A stretch of 64,000 nucleotides of DNA from Azophilus sp965221755 (GTDB taxonomy: Bacteria; Pseudomonadota; Gammaproteobacteria; Pseudomonadales; Azotimanducaceae). The translations under genes were made by a program, and so were the position numbers. A model generated the notes under the pieces. That model saw only the letters and a program-made list of their open reading frames with translations. It made no database searches and was not told the origin of the DNA. The stretch is from positions 2,604,001 to 2,668,000 of the forward strand of contig OZ244921.1 of the NCBI GenBank assembly GCA_965221755.1. Reading direction: 5' to 3'. This document shows, piece after piece, positions 43,155 through 52,356 of the stretch; the first letter of the stretch is position 1, and every line of letters begins with the position of its first letter.

Positions 43155-44522
43155 CCGGGGACAGCGCTCCGGGGGTTTCAGGGCGGCTGCGGGGCGAGGG
43201 ACGCGGCGACCCGGCGGAACAGGCCCTGGCCGGGGTGGGAGCGGCTCATCAGCAGGCGCACCCGGCGGGTGTTGGACATGACCACGGCCCCGATCCTGAG
43301 CAGCGTGAGCCGGATGGTCCGCGGCGAGGCCTTGGCTTGGTCGGTCGCTGACAGGGCCATGCGCCGCATCCCCTCAAGGAGGACGAAGGCCAGGGCGCCG
43401 GGCAGCAGGCGGAACTGGTTGGCGTGGAAGTCGCCCGACGAGGCGCGGTCGGCGAACAGGCCGAGCTGCTGGTCCTTGATGCGGTTCTCCATCTCGCCGC
43501 GCTCGCAGTACATTTCGTCGTACAGCCCCTGCGGGTCGTCGGCCATGTCGAGGTTGGTGACGACGAAGCGCGTGTTCGCCCCTAGGTCCGTGTGTTCGGC
43601 TTTCACCATCACCCGCCGCTCGCGCGGCCAGGTGCCCGCCGCGTAGGTGAAGTCGTGGAACAGCCGCTGCTTGTCCCCGTCCAGCCGGTGCAGGGCCTCC
43701 GCCGCGCCCGCGACCGGCGCGGCCAGCGCCGCAAGGCGCTTGTTGGACGGCAGGCCGACCACGTAGCCCACGCCCGCCTTCCCGCACCAGCGCAGGATGC
43801 GCGGTCGGCAGAAGCCGCAGTCGGTCGGCCCGGAGGATGACCTCCACGCCCGGCCACTCGCGGCGCAGCGCGTCCACCAGCAGCTTGAGCACCGCGCCCG
43901 CCCGGCAGACCGCGTCCCGGTCGTTCGGCTGCAGCACCGCCGCAAGCAGGTGCCGCCCGTAGAACACGTACAGCGGCAGGTGGCAGTAGGACCGGTAGTG
44001 CCCGTGCCAGTGGCGCCCCTCTTGCATCCCGTGCAGGGCGATGTCGGTGGCGTCGAAGTCCAGCACGATGCGTTCCGGCGGCACGGGATGGGCGGCCACG
44101 AACTGATCGAACAGCACTCCGTGCAGCGCCAGCGCCTCTGAAGGCGTGGACTTGCGCTCGAACCGGCACAGCGTCGACGGGCTCGCCATCGTACCGTCCC
44201 GCATGGCGGCCGCCTGCAGCGCCGGGTCAAGCCGCAGGCGGCCGTGGTCGTTGAGGTCCTCGTGGCCCAGAATCAGGCCGTAGATGCGCTGCCGCAGGAT
44301 GTCCCAGGTGGCGTGGACGACGCTTTTGAGGCGCCGGTCGTCGCCGATGGCGTCGGCCGCCGCCTGGGTCAGCCCCATCCGCCGGTCCGCCTCCGCCAGC
44401 AGTATCGCGCCGCCGTTCGAGGTCACCTCGGCGCCCGTGAACTCGGCCTCGACGCGGCGCCTTTTCGAGCGTGAAAAACGGATCCGATCATGGTAGCGTT
44501 TCGTCACGGCGGGTGTCCTCTT
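43155..44522 (-). mobile_element. IS1380-family element, approximate ends
   Basis: About 1.37 kb containing one transposase gene. Ends are estimated from a weak inverted similarity, GGGGACAGCGCTCC on the left and GAGGACACCCGCCG on the right complement; no target duplication could be confirmed. It separates the DUF4145 gene from the reverse transcriptase remnant and probably removed the start of the latter. Confidence 0.6.
43178..44507 (-). pseudogene. IS1380 transposase, frameshifted
   Basis: N-terminal part (ATG 44507) reads TKRYHDRIRFSRSKRR, FTGAEVTSNGGAILLAEADR and VLDFDATDIALHG, typical of IS1380 enzymes. Near 43815 the frame breaks: GCCGACCGACTGC where GCCGACTGC is expected, a 4-base tandem duplication. 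The other frame then completes the protein: FCRPRILRWCGKAGVGYVVG, RFVVTNLDMADDPQGLYD, YCERGEMENRIKDQQLGLF. The rest appears intact, so decay is recent. Confidence 0.88.
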
Positions 44523-44524
44523 AA

Positions 44525-45208
44525 GATGGAACTCAACACCCTGATTATCAAGGGCATTCCGCCGTCCCTCAACTACACTCGTGCAATATCCGGGCTAGGC
44601 ATCTCGGTGCCCGTTCCATTCGTCTGTTGGATATCACGGACTTCTTTCCGAGCTGCACTGAAAACAAGGTGATCTGGTTTTTCCTCTGGCGGATGGAGTG
44701 CTCGCCAGATATATCTGCGATTATCAAGGGTTTTGTTTGTCGAATAGGATCGTTGCCTCAAGGTAGCCCATGTAGCCCAATCCTTGCGTACCTCTGCTAT
44801 GTCGATATGTGGGAAGAGATTTCACAGATAGTCGGCAATGCGGGCTGTACCCTCAGCGTTTATGCCGATGATCTAACGAATTCTTGGGAAACCGTCCCGG
44901 AAGCAGCGATTTGGGAGGTCAAGAAAAGCCTTCGGAAGCACGGCCACAGCCACAATGTGAGTAAAGAGCGGAGTAAGCGCCTGAAGCCGGCGGAGGTGAC
45001 AGGCGTCATCGTGCGACCCGACGGTCTCCGAAACCCCAATCGACAATATCAAAAGCTTCACGAGCTCCGCAGCCAGATCGACGAACTGGGATCCTCTGAC
45101 GACGAAGCCCGTCTGCTGGCGGAGTTACGAAGCCGGGAAGCGCAAATTAATCAGATAGAGTCTGGATGTTCCGGATCAAGGGCCGTAGCCGCTAAATCAG
45201 GTGGGTAG
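44525..45208 (+). pseudogene. Retron-type reverse transcriptase, N-terminus lost
   Basis: The open frame starts at the IS boundary. LDITDFFPSC (first catalytic Asp), LPQGSPCSPILAYL, SVYADDLTNS (YADD active site) and EVTGVIVRPDG with the VTG motif typical of retron enzymes are all present, followed by a C-terminal helical tail. The fingers region before LDITDFF is missing or degenerate (RARHLGARS where NAxxH is expected). No start codon or msr-msd region remains upstream; IS1380 DNA is there instead. Confidence 0.75.
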
Positions 45209-45286
45209 CCCCCCATCCACCACTAAATCCCCGGCTGTGAGGCTATGCGCGCCACCGTTCCCGCGAAGCCTAGATACAACTCAGCC

Positions 45287-45349
45287 TCAAGCAATCCCCA
45301 GCTCCCGATTCGCCCTCCGCAGGAAGAGCGGGCCGATGGCCGCGTTGAA
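45287..45349 (-). repeat. 63-bp duplicated gene end, outer copy
   Basis: On the minus strand it encodes FNAAIGPLFLRRANRELGIA plus stop, matching the last residues FNAAIGLLFLRRANRELGLA of the membrane protein ending at 46849. About 86% identical over 63 bp. It lies just beyond the stop of the AlbA-like gene, so that gene sits between two copies of its neighbour's 3' end. Confidence 0.8.
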
Positions 45350-45385
45350 TCTGAAGGGAACCCTCATGCTCCTGAGAGGCTCTCC

Positions 45386-46849
45386 TTACGCGTCCGTTCC
45401 GGCCCTTCCGGTAATCGGGGCATCCAAGGCAGCCCGTCCCTGGTCGGTCAGGCCATACTTCTGAAGTCGGCTGCGGGGCTTCTCTGGAATGGTGAAGCTA
45501 ATGTGACCTTCCGCCTTGAGCGCGCGGATCACTTTGTTGAGTTGGCCGGAAACTCGTTTCTGACCCAAGAGGAGGGATAGTTCCGATTTCGCCTTCGGCC
45601 CATTCGCAAGTTCCCGGAGCACTTTGGCTGCCAGCGACTCTGGCTGCGACTCTGGCCGTGACTCTGGCTGCGACTCTGGCTGCGACTCTGGCTGGGGTGA
45701 TCTTTCATATCCCCGGTTTGGGTCATCTGAGGAAGGTTCGTCCACCGTTTGGGTGAACACGAAGTCCAGCCGTAGCCCGTCGGGCTCCGCCTCCCAGACC
45801 GGAGCGGCTGTCCCAGCGGCCCGACAGGTCACAACGATGTTCTCAATGCCCCGTCCCCAAGCCTCGATCATGCCGGCGCGGAAAAACGCGTTGGCGATCC
45901 CCGGGTTGTGTGGTGCCGAGGCATGCGTCCCCAAAAGCTTGTCCAGAGTCCAGTTGGGAGGCAACGTACCCGGATTCCACAACGAGATGCGATCGTCGTA
46001 CACGCGGATCTGAATGGGTGCCGGATTGCTGTAGTCACGGTGCGCAATCGCGTTCAGGACTGCTTCACGCAGGGCATCAAGCGGGGCTTCTGGGGTCTCT
46101 GTGCGGAAGACTCCCTCGTAGGCAACTTGAGCCTTGGAGTACTTAGTGCGCAGTAAGTCCAAGGTTCGGTTTGCCTGATCGAACAAATTTCCCTCGATAA
46201 TGTCTTGGTAGGCTAGATCGGTCGCCGTTCGGAAGTAACCAATCTTCACGAACGCACCTGCAAAAAACCGCCCGGGATCGGGATGAAAAAGCAGCACTGC
46301 TGCGCGCCGAAGGTGCTCGCCCTCGCGCAAATGCAGCAGCTCGATCAGGTCTCCGTCTGACTCGCCAGTCGCGCCTGCCGGCAGGCGGTCGCTGGCGACA
46401 CCGCGCCGCCGAAACTCATCCAGTGCTCTCCCATCCAAGTCCCTTAGCTGAACGCCCGGAAGAGGTACGTCGTCCCAGTTGCGGCCATGCTTGCCGAGCA
46501 AAAACCGAGTGAGCGCCGCACCCCGCAGAACCTGCTTCGTACTGCCGCTTCGGTAGTGGTATTCGCCCTTGTAGCTAATCGGATTGGGATGCGGATCGAC
46601 CCTGATTTCCAAGTGCTCCCGCTCACCCTCCGATTTGAGATTCACATCTACCACGATACCCAACTGGGACTGCACCTTGCTGGGAATGTCCTCCAACAGC
46701 CGCAACGGGTTCTTCACGCCTACTACCTCGCCATCGTCGTTCTTGCCGATCACCAACAGGCCGCCTTGCGCATTTGCAAATCCGCAAATCCACTTGAGGT
46801 ATTCGTCGCGCCAAGTTGACTTCCATTCGAGATTCTGGTCTTCGCTCAT
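45386..46849 (-). CDS. Schlafen/AlbA_2 ATP-binding transcriptional-regulator-like protein
   Basis: 487 residues. N-terminal AlbA_2 domain (about 1-115; LEWKSTWRDEYLKWICGFAN, GGLLVIGKNDDGEVVGV), a central region (about 150-260), a GHKL-type ATP-binding domain (about 262-370; LREAVLNAIAHRDYS, RAGMIEAWGRGIENIV), a QPES tandem repeat (about 390-412) and a winged helix (about 415-480). Such proteins are annotated as regulators or RecG-like helicases and occur in defence islands. Its ATG overlaps the stop of the membrane gene (TGATG), although it appears inserted there. Confidence 0.85.
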   Translation of the reverse strand: MSEDQNLEWKSTWRDEYLKWICGFANAQGGLLVIGKNDDGEVVGVKNPLRLLEDIPSKVQSQLGIVVDVNLKSEGEREHLEIRVDPHPNPISYKGEYHYRSGSTKQVLRGAALTRFLLGKHGRNWDDVPLPGVQLRDLDGRALDEFRRRGVASDRLPAGATGESDGDLIELLHLREGEHLRRAAVLLFHPDPGRFFAGAFVKIGYFRTATDLAYQDIIEGNLFDQANRTLDLLRTKYSKAQVAYEGVFRTETPEAPLDALREAVLNAIAHRDYSNPAPIQIRVYDDRISLWNPGTLPPNWTLDKLLGTHASAPHNPGIANAFFRAGMIEAWGRGIENIVVTCRAAGTAAPVWEAEPDGLRLDFVFTQTVDEPSSDDPNRGYERSPQPESQPESQPESRPESQPESLAAKVLRELANGPKAKSELSLLLGQKRVSGQLNKVIRALKAEGHISFTIPEKPRSRLQKYGLTDQGRAALDAPITGRAGTDA

Positions 46850-46911
46850 CAGGCCAACCCCAACTCCCGATTCGCCCGCCGCAGGAACAGCAGGCCGATG
46901 GCCGCGTTGAA
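46849..46911 (-). repeat. 63-bp duplicated gene end, inner copy
   Basis: The 3' end of the membrane protein gene, paired with the diverged copy at 45287-45349 in direct orientation. The two bracket the AlbA-like gene. Differences are mostly conservative at the protein level (Leu/Pro, Leu/Ile). Confidence 0.8.
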
Positions 46912-47808
46912 GAAAATGAAGAAGTTGTGCATCACCAGCCCGAAGGCCGAGAGCTGGGCTTCGTTGTCGGGGAACAGCACCACCCAGATGGTGATGGCGG
47001 CGGCGCGCATGGGGGTGGGGATGGCGGCGGCGAAGAAGATCACCGGCAGCACGCCCAGCATGTCCAGGAACGAGGCTTCCACGCCGAACAGGCGCAGCGC
47101 CAGGGTGTAAACCACCACCGCGCCGAGCAGGGCCGGGGAGCGGATGGCGCCGATGACGAGGTAGCGCAGCGGCGAGGCCTCGCGGAACGCCTTGAGGATG
47201 GCCCGTTGGCGCAGCGCTCCGCCCACGGGGATGAGGCCCCGGAAGAAGGCTGTCCAGAGCAGGAAGAGCGCGAGCACCCCCACTCCGAGCCAAGGCACCA
47301 AGGCGAACTGGGCGGGCAGGGTGTCGGCGGCCATCGCGTAGCCGACGTTGGCCCAGAAGGTGAGGTAGAGCAGCTCGCAGAACATGATGAAGAGCATCGA
47401 TGAGCCCACCTCCCAGCCGGGCACCCCGTCCCGGCGGTTCAGGTAGAGCGCCATCGCGCCCTTGCCCACCTGCTCGTTGACGATGGAGATGATGTAGGCG
47501 CTGGCGCGGATGGGCAGGATGCCGGTCCAGGGCACCCGGGCGTTGAACCAGGACACCGCCCGCCACACCACGGTGGAGTCGATGAGGAAGAAGAAGGCGG
47601 AGTAGGGGATCATCAGCGCCAGCCAGCTTCCCCAGGAAACGCTGGCGAAGACCTCGAGCAGGTAGCTCGCCGCCGTCAGGCCTTGGCGGGCCGCAGCGCC
47701 CTCGATGCGGGTGTATAGCCATGCGAAGCAGGCCAGCGTGACCAGCCAGGGCAGCGCCCGCTGCCAAAGGGGCGGTGCGGGCCGGTCGTTGGGGGCGGTG
47801 GCGGTCAT
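46849..47808 (-). CDS. LPG-synthase-TM/UPF0104-like integral membrane protein
   Basis: 319 residues with about eight hydrophobic segments and the family layout of lysylphosphatidylglycerol-synthetase-type membrane domains (flippase-like), without the synthetase domain. Motifs include VNEQVGKGAMALYLNRRDG and FFAAAIPTPMRAAAI. Substrate unknown. ATG overlaps the stop of the NmrA-like gene (ATGA). Confidence 0.7.
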   Translation of the reverse strand: MTATAPNDRPAPPLWQRALPWLVTLACFAWLYTRIEGAAARQGLTAASYLLEVFASVSWGSWLALMIPYSAFFFLIDSTVVWRAVSWFNARVPWTGILPIRASAYIISIVNEQVGKGAMALYLNRRDGVPGWEVGSSMLFIMFCELLYLTFWANVGYAMAADTLPAQFALVPWLGVGVLALFLLWTAFFRGLIPVGGALRQRAILKAFREASPLRYLVIGAIRSPALLGAVVVYTLALRLFGVEASFLDMLGVLPVIFFAAAIPTPMRAAAITIWVVLFPDNEAQLSAFGLVMHNFFIFFNAAIGLLFLRRANRELGLA

Positions 47809-48728
47809 GGGGCGGGTTCCGTGTTGAAGGCGGCGCGCAGAGCGCGGTCCAGCGGGGTGAGCTCGATGCCAAGCGCCCGCCTTGCCGGTTGCGGATCGAC
47901 CGCGTCGTCCTGCTCCAGCACCTCAAGCATGTCACGGGTGAGCGGCGGATCGGCGGACAGCGTCTCGGCCAGCCAGGCGAAGGCGCGCGCGGCGAACATC
48001 GGGGTGCTGGCGAAGGCCACCTCGCGGCCGAGAACGCGGGCGGTGCGCTCGACCAGCGCCCGGTGGCTCAGGGACTCCGGGCCGGCCAGCTCCAGCACGA
48101 CATCGGCGGGAGCGCCGGGACGGCACGCGGCCAGCAGCGCCGCCACCACGTCGGCGGCGGCGATCGGCTGCTGCAGGGCCGCGCCGCCGCGCACCAGCCT
48201 TGCGCGGCCGGACGTGGCTTGGCGCCGCAGCGCTTCGGCGGCGAGGTCGCCCGGCCCCAGCACCATCGGCACGCGCAGGATCACCGCCGGCACGGGCGCG
48301 GCCAGCAGCATTTCGTCGGTGCGTCCGCGCGACGCCAGGCAGCCGTTGCCGGAGGCGGGGTCGGCGCCGTGGATGCTGGTGTGGACGATGCGCGCCACCC
48401 CGGCCGCCGAGCAGGCCGCCGAGAGCGCCTCGGCCGGCTGCTCGTGGGCGTTCTCGTAGCGGTTGGCCCGCGTTGCCTTAAGGATGCCCACGAGGTGGAT
48501 GGCGGCGTCGCAGCCTTGGGCTGCCGCCTCCAGGCCGGCGCGGTCCCGGTAGTCGATGACGTGGACCTCGCGCCGTTCCGGCGACGGCAGGTCGTCAAGG
48601 CTTCGGGCGGCGCGCTCGGAGCGGACGACGGCCCGCACCGGCAGGGCGTCGGCATCATTGGCCAAGGCGCGGATCACCAATCGCCCGAGGTGTCCGTTGG
48701 CGCCGGTGAGCAGGATGCGGTTGGTCAT
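47805..48728 (-). CDS. NAD(P)-binding NmrA/SDR-like protein
   Basis: 307 residues with the Rossmann motif LLTGANGHLGRLVIRAL at the N-terminus, IHLVGILKATRANRYENAH and HTSIHGADPASGNG. The usual catalytic YxxxK is replaced around this point, as in atypical extended SDR proteins related to complex I assembly factors or NmrA. The ATG at 48728 opens the Rossmann fold; the open frame further upstream is not used. Confidence 0.8.
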   Translation of the reverse strand: MTNRILLTGANGHLGRLVIRALANDADALPVRAVVRSERAARSLDDLPSPERREVHVIDYRDRAGLEAAAQGCDAAIHLVGILKATRANRYENAHEQPAEALSAACSAAGVARIVHTSIHGADPASGNGCLASRGRTDEMLLAAPVPAVILRVPMVLGPGDLAAEALRRQATSGRARLVRGGAALQQPIAAADVVAALLAACRPGAPADVVLELAGPESLSHRALVERTARVLGREVAFASTPMFAARAFAWLAETLSADPPLTRDMLEVLEQDDAVDPQPARRALGIELTPLDRALRAAFNTEPAP

Positions 48729-48763
48729 GGAATGCGCCGCTTCGCGCGGCCGGCCCCCGGCGG

Positions 48764-49357
48764 CTATTCGAGGCCCCGGCGCTTGAGTTCCGCTGGCATG
48801 CGCACCGAATCGGCTTCCAGCGGCGGCCCCCGCTCCTCGTCCGTGAGCAGCCCGGCGGTGTCCTTGGCCATCTTGTCGCTGTCCAAGGTGATCCACTTTT
48901 CCGGCACGATTTCAATGATCACGCGCAGCGGTGAGTCCAGGCGCCTCTCAAAGGCTTGGGCCTGCGCCTCCTCCTCGGCGCTCAGCGCGCCGCCGAGGCG
49001 TCCGTAGGGGCCGCGGGCCAGTGCCGGGTAGAACCAGCGCTTGGTCTCCTCGTCGTCGTGAATGATGGCCCGTCCCTTGAGGGTGATGGCCCCGTTGGGG
49101 CCGTCCGGGGCGGCGATGCCGCTGACCACCACGGAGCAGCGCGGGTCGCGGCGGATGGCGGCGACCCGGTGGCGGTGGACGCCGCAGGTGATCCAAGCCC
49201 GACCCTCGTGCCAAACGAAGGCATGCACCACGCCGACGGCCCAGCCGTCCTTGGTGGTCCAGTTGAAGACGCACTCCCTCGCCTTGCTGAGCAGCTCCTC
49301 GCGCTGCGCTTCGGAGAACGGATAGATGGACACCTGTTCGTGGTCTTGGCTTGACAC
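48764..49357 (-). CDS. Pyridoxamine 5'-phosphate oxidase-like (FMN split-barrel) protein
   Basis: 197 residues with a split-barrel flavin-binding core: VHAFVWHEGRAWITCGVHRHR, RRDPRCSVVVSG, GAITLKGRAIIHDDE. Cofactor (FMN or F420) and substrate are not deducible. GTG start with GGGAGG 4 bases upstream. First gene of a minus-strand run of four through the membrane protein to the AlbA-like gene. Confidence 0.8.
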   Translation of the reverse strand: MSSQDHEQVSIYPFSEAQREELLSKARECVFNWTTKDGWAVGVVHAFVWHEGRAWITCGVHRHRVAAIRRDPRCSVVVSGIAAPDGPNGAITLKGRAIIHDDEETKRWFYPALARGPYGRLGGALSAEEEAQAQAFERRLDSPLRVIIEIVPEKWITLDSDKMAKDTAGLLTDEERGPPLEADSVRMPAELKRRGLE

Positions 49358-49627
49358 TGCGCCTCCCGTTGCGAAAGCCGTTGACGATGCGGCCTAATCT
49401 ACCATGCTTGGGGGTCGCCGGCGGTTCTCTGGTGCGGCCTGCCAAGCATCATCCCCGCAAGGCGATGCGAGCCACGCTGACCATCCAATCCGTCGACGGC
49501 AACCGCTGTGCAGCCCAAGGCTCGGGACCGGCCCTTTTGATGGGTAGGCCCGGTCCTCCCGTTTGCGGCCCGAGGCATCCATACCGCCTCACCCTTCCAA
49601 ATCCATGCAAAATCCTCAACATTTGGT

Positions 49628-50356
49628 CATCGTTACTGGTTCATCGATGAGATCACGGGCATCACTGACGGCTGGCCGGAACGGGTTAAATGGCTGCGCG
49701 ACAACGATGCCCGCTTCCGTACCGACACCGTGGTGCTGACCGGATCGTCCGCCGCCGGCCTCACTCAAGCCACCAAGGCCCTCGCCGGGGCGGCGCGCGG
49801 TCGCCGGATCGCGTGCTTTTGCCCATGGGGTTTCGGTCCTTCGCGCGCCTGGTGTCCGGCGCGGCGCCGCTTGAGCAGTCAGCGCTCAAGCCTTGTCGCG
49901 TTGCGGAGTTCACGCGCGGCGAACTTAAGGCAAGTCCTGCCGAAACCTGGTGCGCAAACGAAGCTCCACTGCACGGATCCCATCTACGCCAATCTGACCC
50001 TGGACTCCGAAAGCGTTGCGCCGCCGCGCCTCGATTTCCCGCGGCTTTCGCAACAGCAGCTTGGCTTGGCGCTGCTCCGTGCGATCGAGCGCGAGGCGCC
50101 GGGGACGCTGGTGGGATATGACCAGGTGCCGCATCACCGCACCGCATCGCGCAAGGAGATCGACTTCGTCGGCCCGCAGTTCGGCGGTGCCGCCTTCGAA
50201 TCCAAGTACGTCGATGGCGGCTGGCGCCGCAAGGCCCTGACCCTGAAGGCATCCCGCTGGCAGGGCCCGGTGGCCACCCGCTCCGAGTCCGACCTGTCCG
50301 ACCCTGAAGTCGCTGCGGTGCCGGCCGCCCCGCTCGCTTGGCTGCTCGACTCGTAG
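49628..50356 (+). pseudogene. AAA_14/DUF4143 ATPase remnant
   Basis: RYWFIDEITGITDGWPERVK and VVLTGSSAAGL match the Walker B and sensor region of this family; VLLPMGFRSFARLVSG continues in another frame, and the C-terminal nuclease-like part (RKEIDFVGPQFGGAAFESKY) returns to the first frame. The Walker A region is absent. Bases 49358-49627 before it contain no other gene. Decayed, not functional. Confidence 0.7.
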
Positions 50357-50372
50357 CCGCCAGCCGGCGCCT

Positions 50373-50551
50373 GTGCGGGCTTAAGAACATTTCGGAATTT
50401 GACCCACGCAACAGGCGCGTCAGCGAAACTGCAAACTGAACCAAAGGTTCGTGCGTCTGTGCGGGCTCAGAAACATACCGGAATCTGATCCAAGCGACGA
50501 GCGCGGAGTTTCGCGCCAGCGAAACTCCATCCGCGACCGTCAGGTCGCGCG
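50373..50551 (+). repeat. Two MITE/REP-like elements before dnaG
   Basis: A degraded copy (50373 to about 50456) ends in the alternative hairpin GAACC-AAA-GGTTC; a near-perfect copy (50459-50551) follows with the standard CGCGACC-GTCA-GGTCGCG. The dnaG start is 39 bases after the second copy, so the element lies in or next to its promoter. Confidence 0.85.
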
Positions 50552-50589
50552 TCAAGCGGGCCGTCCGAATCGGTGCTAATCTTAGGGTC

Positions 50590-52356
50590 ATGGCCCACTC
50601 GATTCCCGAATCATTCATCAACGAACTGCATCAGCGGGCTGACATCGTGGCTGTGATCGGCAGCCGGGTGGCTCTCAGGAAGAGTGGCAAGAACCTGCTG
50701 GGGCTGTGTCCTTTCCACGAGGAGAAGACCCCTTCTTTCAGCGTAAGCGCCGACAAGAATCTATACCACTGCTTCGGCTGCGGGGTGGGAGGCGGCGTTA
50801 TCAAGTTTCTTCAGGAATTCGAAGGACTGTCGTTCTTGGAAGCAGTGGAATTGCTGGCGGCGTCCATGGGCTTGGAGGTGCCCCGCCAGGACTCGAAGAC
50901 TCCTGGGCGCGACCTCCAGCCGCTTTTCGACGTCATGGTTACTGCGGAGACCTATTTCAAGGCGCAGCTCAGAGCGTCATCGCTGGCTACGGACTACCTA
51001 CGGGGGCGGGGCTTGACGGGCGTGATTGCCCGAGATTTCAACTTAGGCTTCGCCTCGGATTCCTGGAATGGCTTGAGGGCGGCTTTGGCTGGGGAAAACA
51101 ATCCGGCGAAATCCAAGGCACTGCTCGAGGCCGGGCTGATTGGCCGCAGCGAAAATGGTCGCGAGTACGACCGCTTTCGGGGGCGCATCATGTTCCCGGT
51201 GCGCGATGGCCGGGGTCGAATCGTCGCCTTCGGCGGTCGCCTGATTGGTGATGGCGACGGACCCAAATACCTCAACTCGCCGGAAACGCCCATTTTCCGC
51301 AAGAGTCGGGAACTCTATGGTCTCTTTGAGGCCCGGAAAGCCGAGCGCGCATTGAGGTCGCTGATCGTGGTCGAAGGCTACATGGATGTCATTGCCTTGG
51401 CTCAAGCGGGCATTCGCAATGTGGTCGCGGCATTAGGCACAGCTACAGGAGACGAGCACTACCGTAAGCTGTACGGCCTTGTTGACGAAGTGATTTGTTG
51501 CTTCGACGGTGACGCTGCGGGGCGCCGCGCTGCCTGGAAGGCGCTGGACAGCGCACTTGCCCATTTGGATGGGGGCCGGCGGCTGAAGTTCATGTTCCTG
51601 CCCGATGGCGAAGATCCAGACACCTTGGTGCGCCGTCAGGGCGCTGACGGTTTTCGTAACCGTATTGGTCAGGCCAAGCCCGCCACGAAGTATTTGTTTG
51701 ATGAATTGGCTCGAGAACTCGACTTGGAAGTCGGGGAAGATCGCGTTCGCTTCGGCTATCAGGCTGCGCCCTATGTGCAACGGGTGCCTTTAGGTAGCCC
51801 AATTTGGCGGGAGATGCGCAGCGAATTCGAGAAACGGACAGGCTCTCGATTGCAGGATTTCACCAGCGTTGGTGAGGCGCGCGCCCGGTTCGATCAAGGA
51901 TCGGAGTCGCTAGGACGAGCGAGGCCGGCTCGGGATGGACTGCTGGAGCGGCTGCTGTCGCTGCTGCTGAAGTCACCCAGTCTTGCTGCTTGTCTGGATC
52001 CAGCCGACGTAAACTTGGTTGCCGACAGGCAAGATAGCCCGCTGCTCGCTGAAGTGATCCGCTATGCCGCTGCTCACGCCGACGCGGATCCGGCCCAACT
52101 CTTGGGCCGCTGGTCCGGACAGGATGGCCACGCTGAACTGCTTCGGCTCTACCAGCGCCCGTCGATGCTCGACGCCGACGGCTTGGCGGTTGAGTTCCGC
52201 GAGGTGTTGAGACGTTTGCGGGCATCTGCCGACCGTCGGCAAGGCGCTCGGCTATTGGAGGGGATGCGCAGCGATCCAGTGGGCGAGATCGAGAAGCTCG
52301 CTGAGTTCATTGCCTTGCGGCGGAGTGCGGACTCACATGATGGCATAGCTACTTAG
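50590..52356 (+). CDS. dnaG: DNA primase DnaG
   Basis: 588 residues. Zinc-binding domain CPFHEEKTPSFSV...CFGCG (40-65), RNA polymerase core with RFRGRIMFPVRD and the TOPRIM VVEGYMDVIALAQ and CFDGDAAGRRAA, and a C-terminal helicase-binding region. The flanking rpsU and rpoD seen in many relatives are absent. Its stop overlaps that of the convergent hydratase gene by three bases. Confidence 0.97.
   Translation: MAHSIPESFINELHQRADIVAVIGSRVALRKSGKNLLGLCPFHEEKTPSFSVSADKNLYHCFGCGVGGGVIKFLQEFEGLSFLEAVELLAASMGLEVPRQDSKTPGRDLQPLFDVMVTAETYFKAQLRASSLATDYLRGRGLTGVIARDFNLGFASDSWNGLRAALAGENNPAKSKALLEAGLIGRSENGREYDRFRGRIMFPVRDGRGRIVAFGGRLIGDGDGPKYLNSPETPIFRKSRELYGLFEARKAERALRSLIVVEGYMDVIALAQAGIRNVVAALGTATGDEHYRKLYGLVDEVICCFDGDAAGRRAAWKALDSALAHLDGGRRLKFMFLPDGEDPDTLVRRQGADGFRNRIGQAKPATKYLFDELARELDLEVGEDRVRFGYQAAPYVQRVPLGSPIWREMRSEFEKRTGSRLQDFTSVGEARARFDQGSESLGRARPARDGLLERLLSLLLKSPSLAACLDPADVNLVADRQDSPLLAEVIRYAAAHADADPAQLLGRWSGQDGHAELLRLYQRPSMLDADGLAVEFREVLRRLRASADRRQGARLLEGMRSDPVGEIEKLAEFIALRRSADSHDGIAT

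Noticed and set aside
49358..49627. Inverted repeat GGACCGG...CCGGTCC near 49528-49560 as a terminator
   Set aside because: Long loop, no T tract and no gene whose end it would serve.
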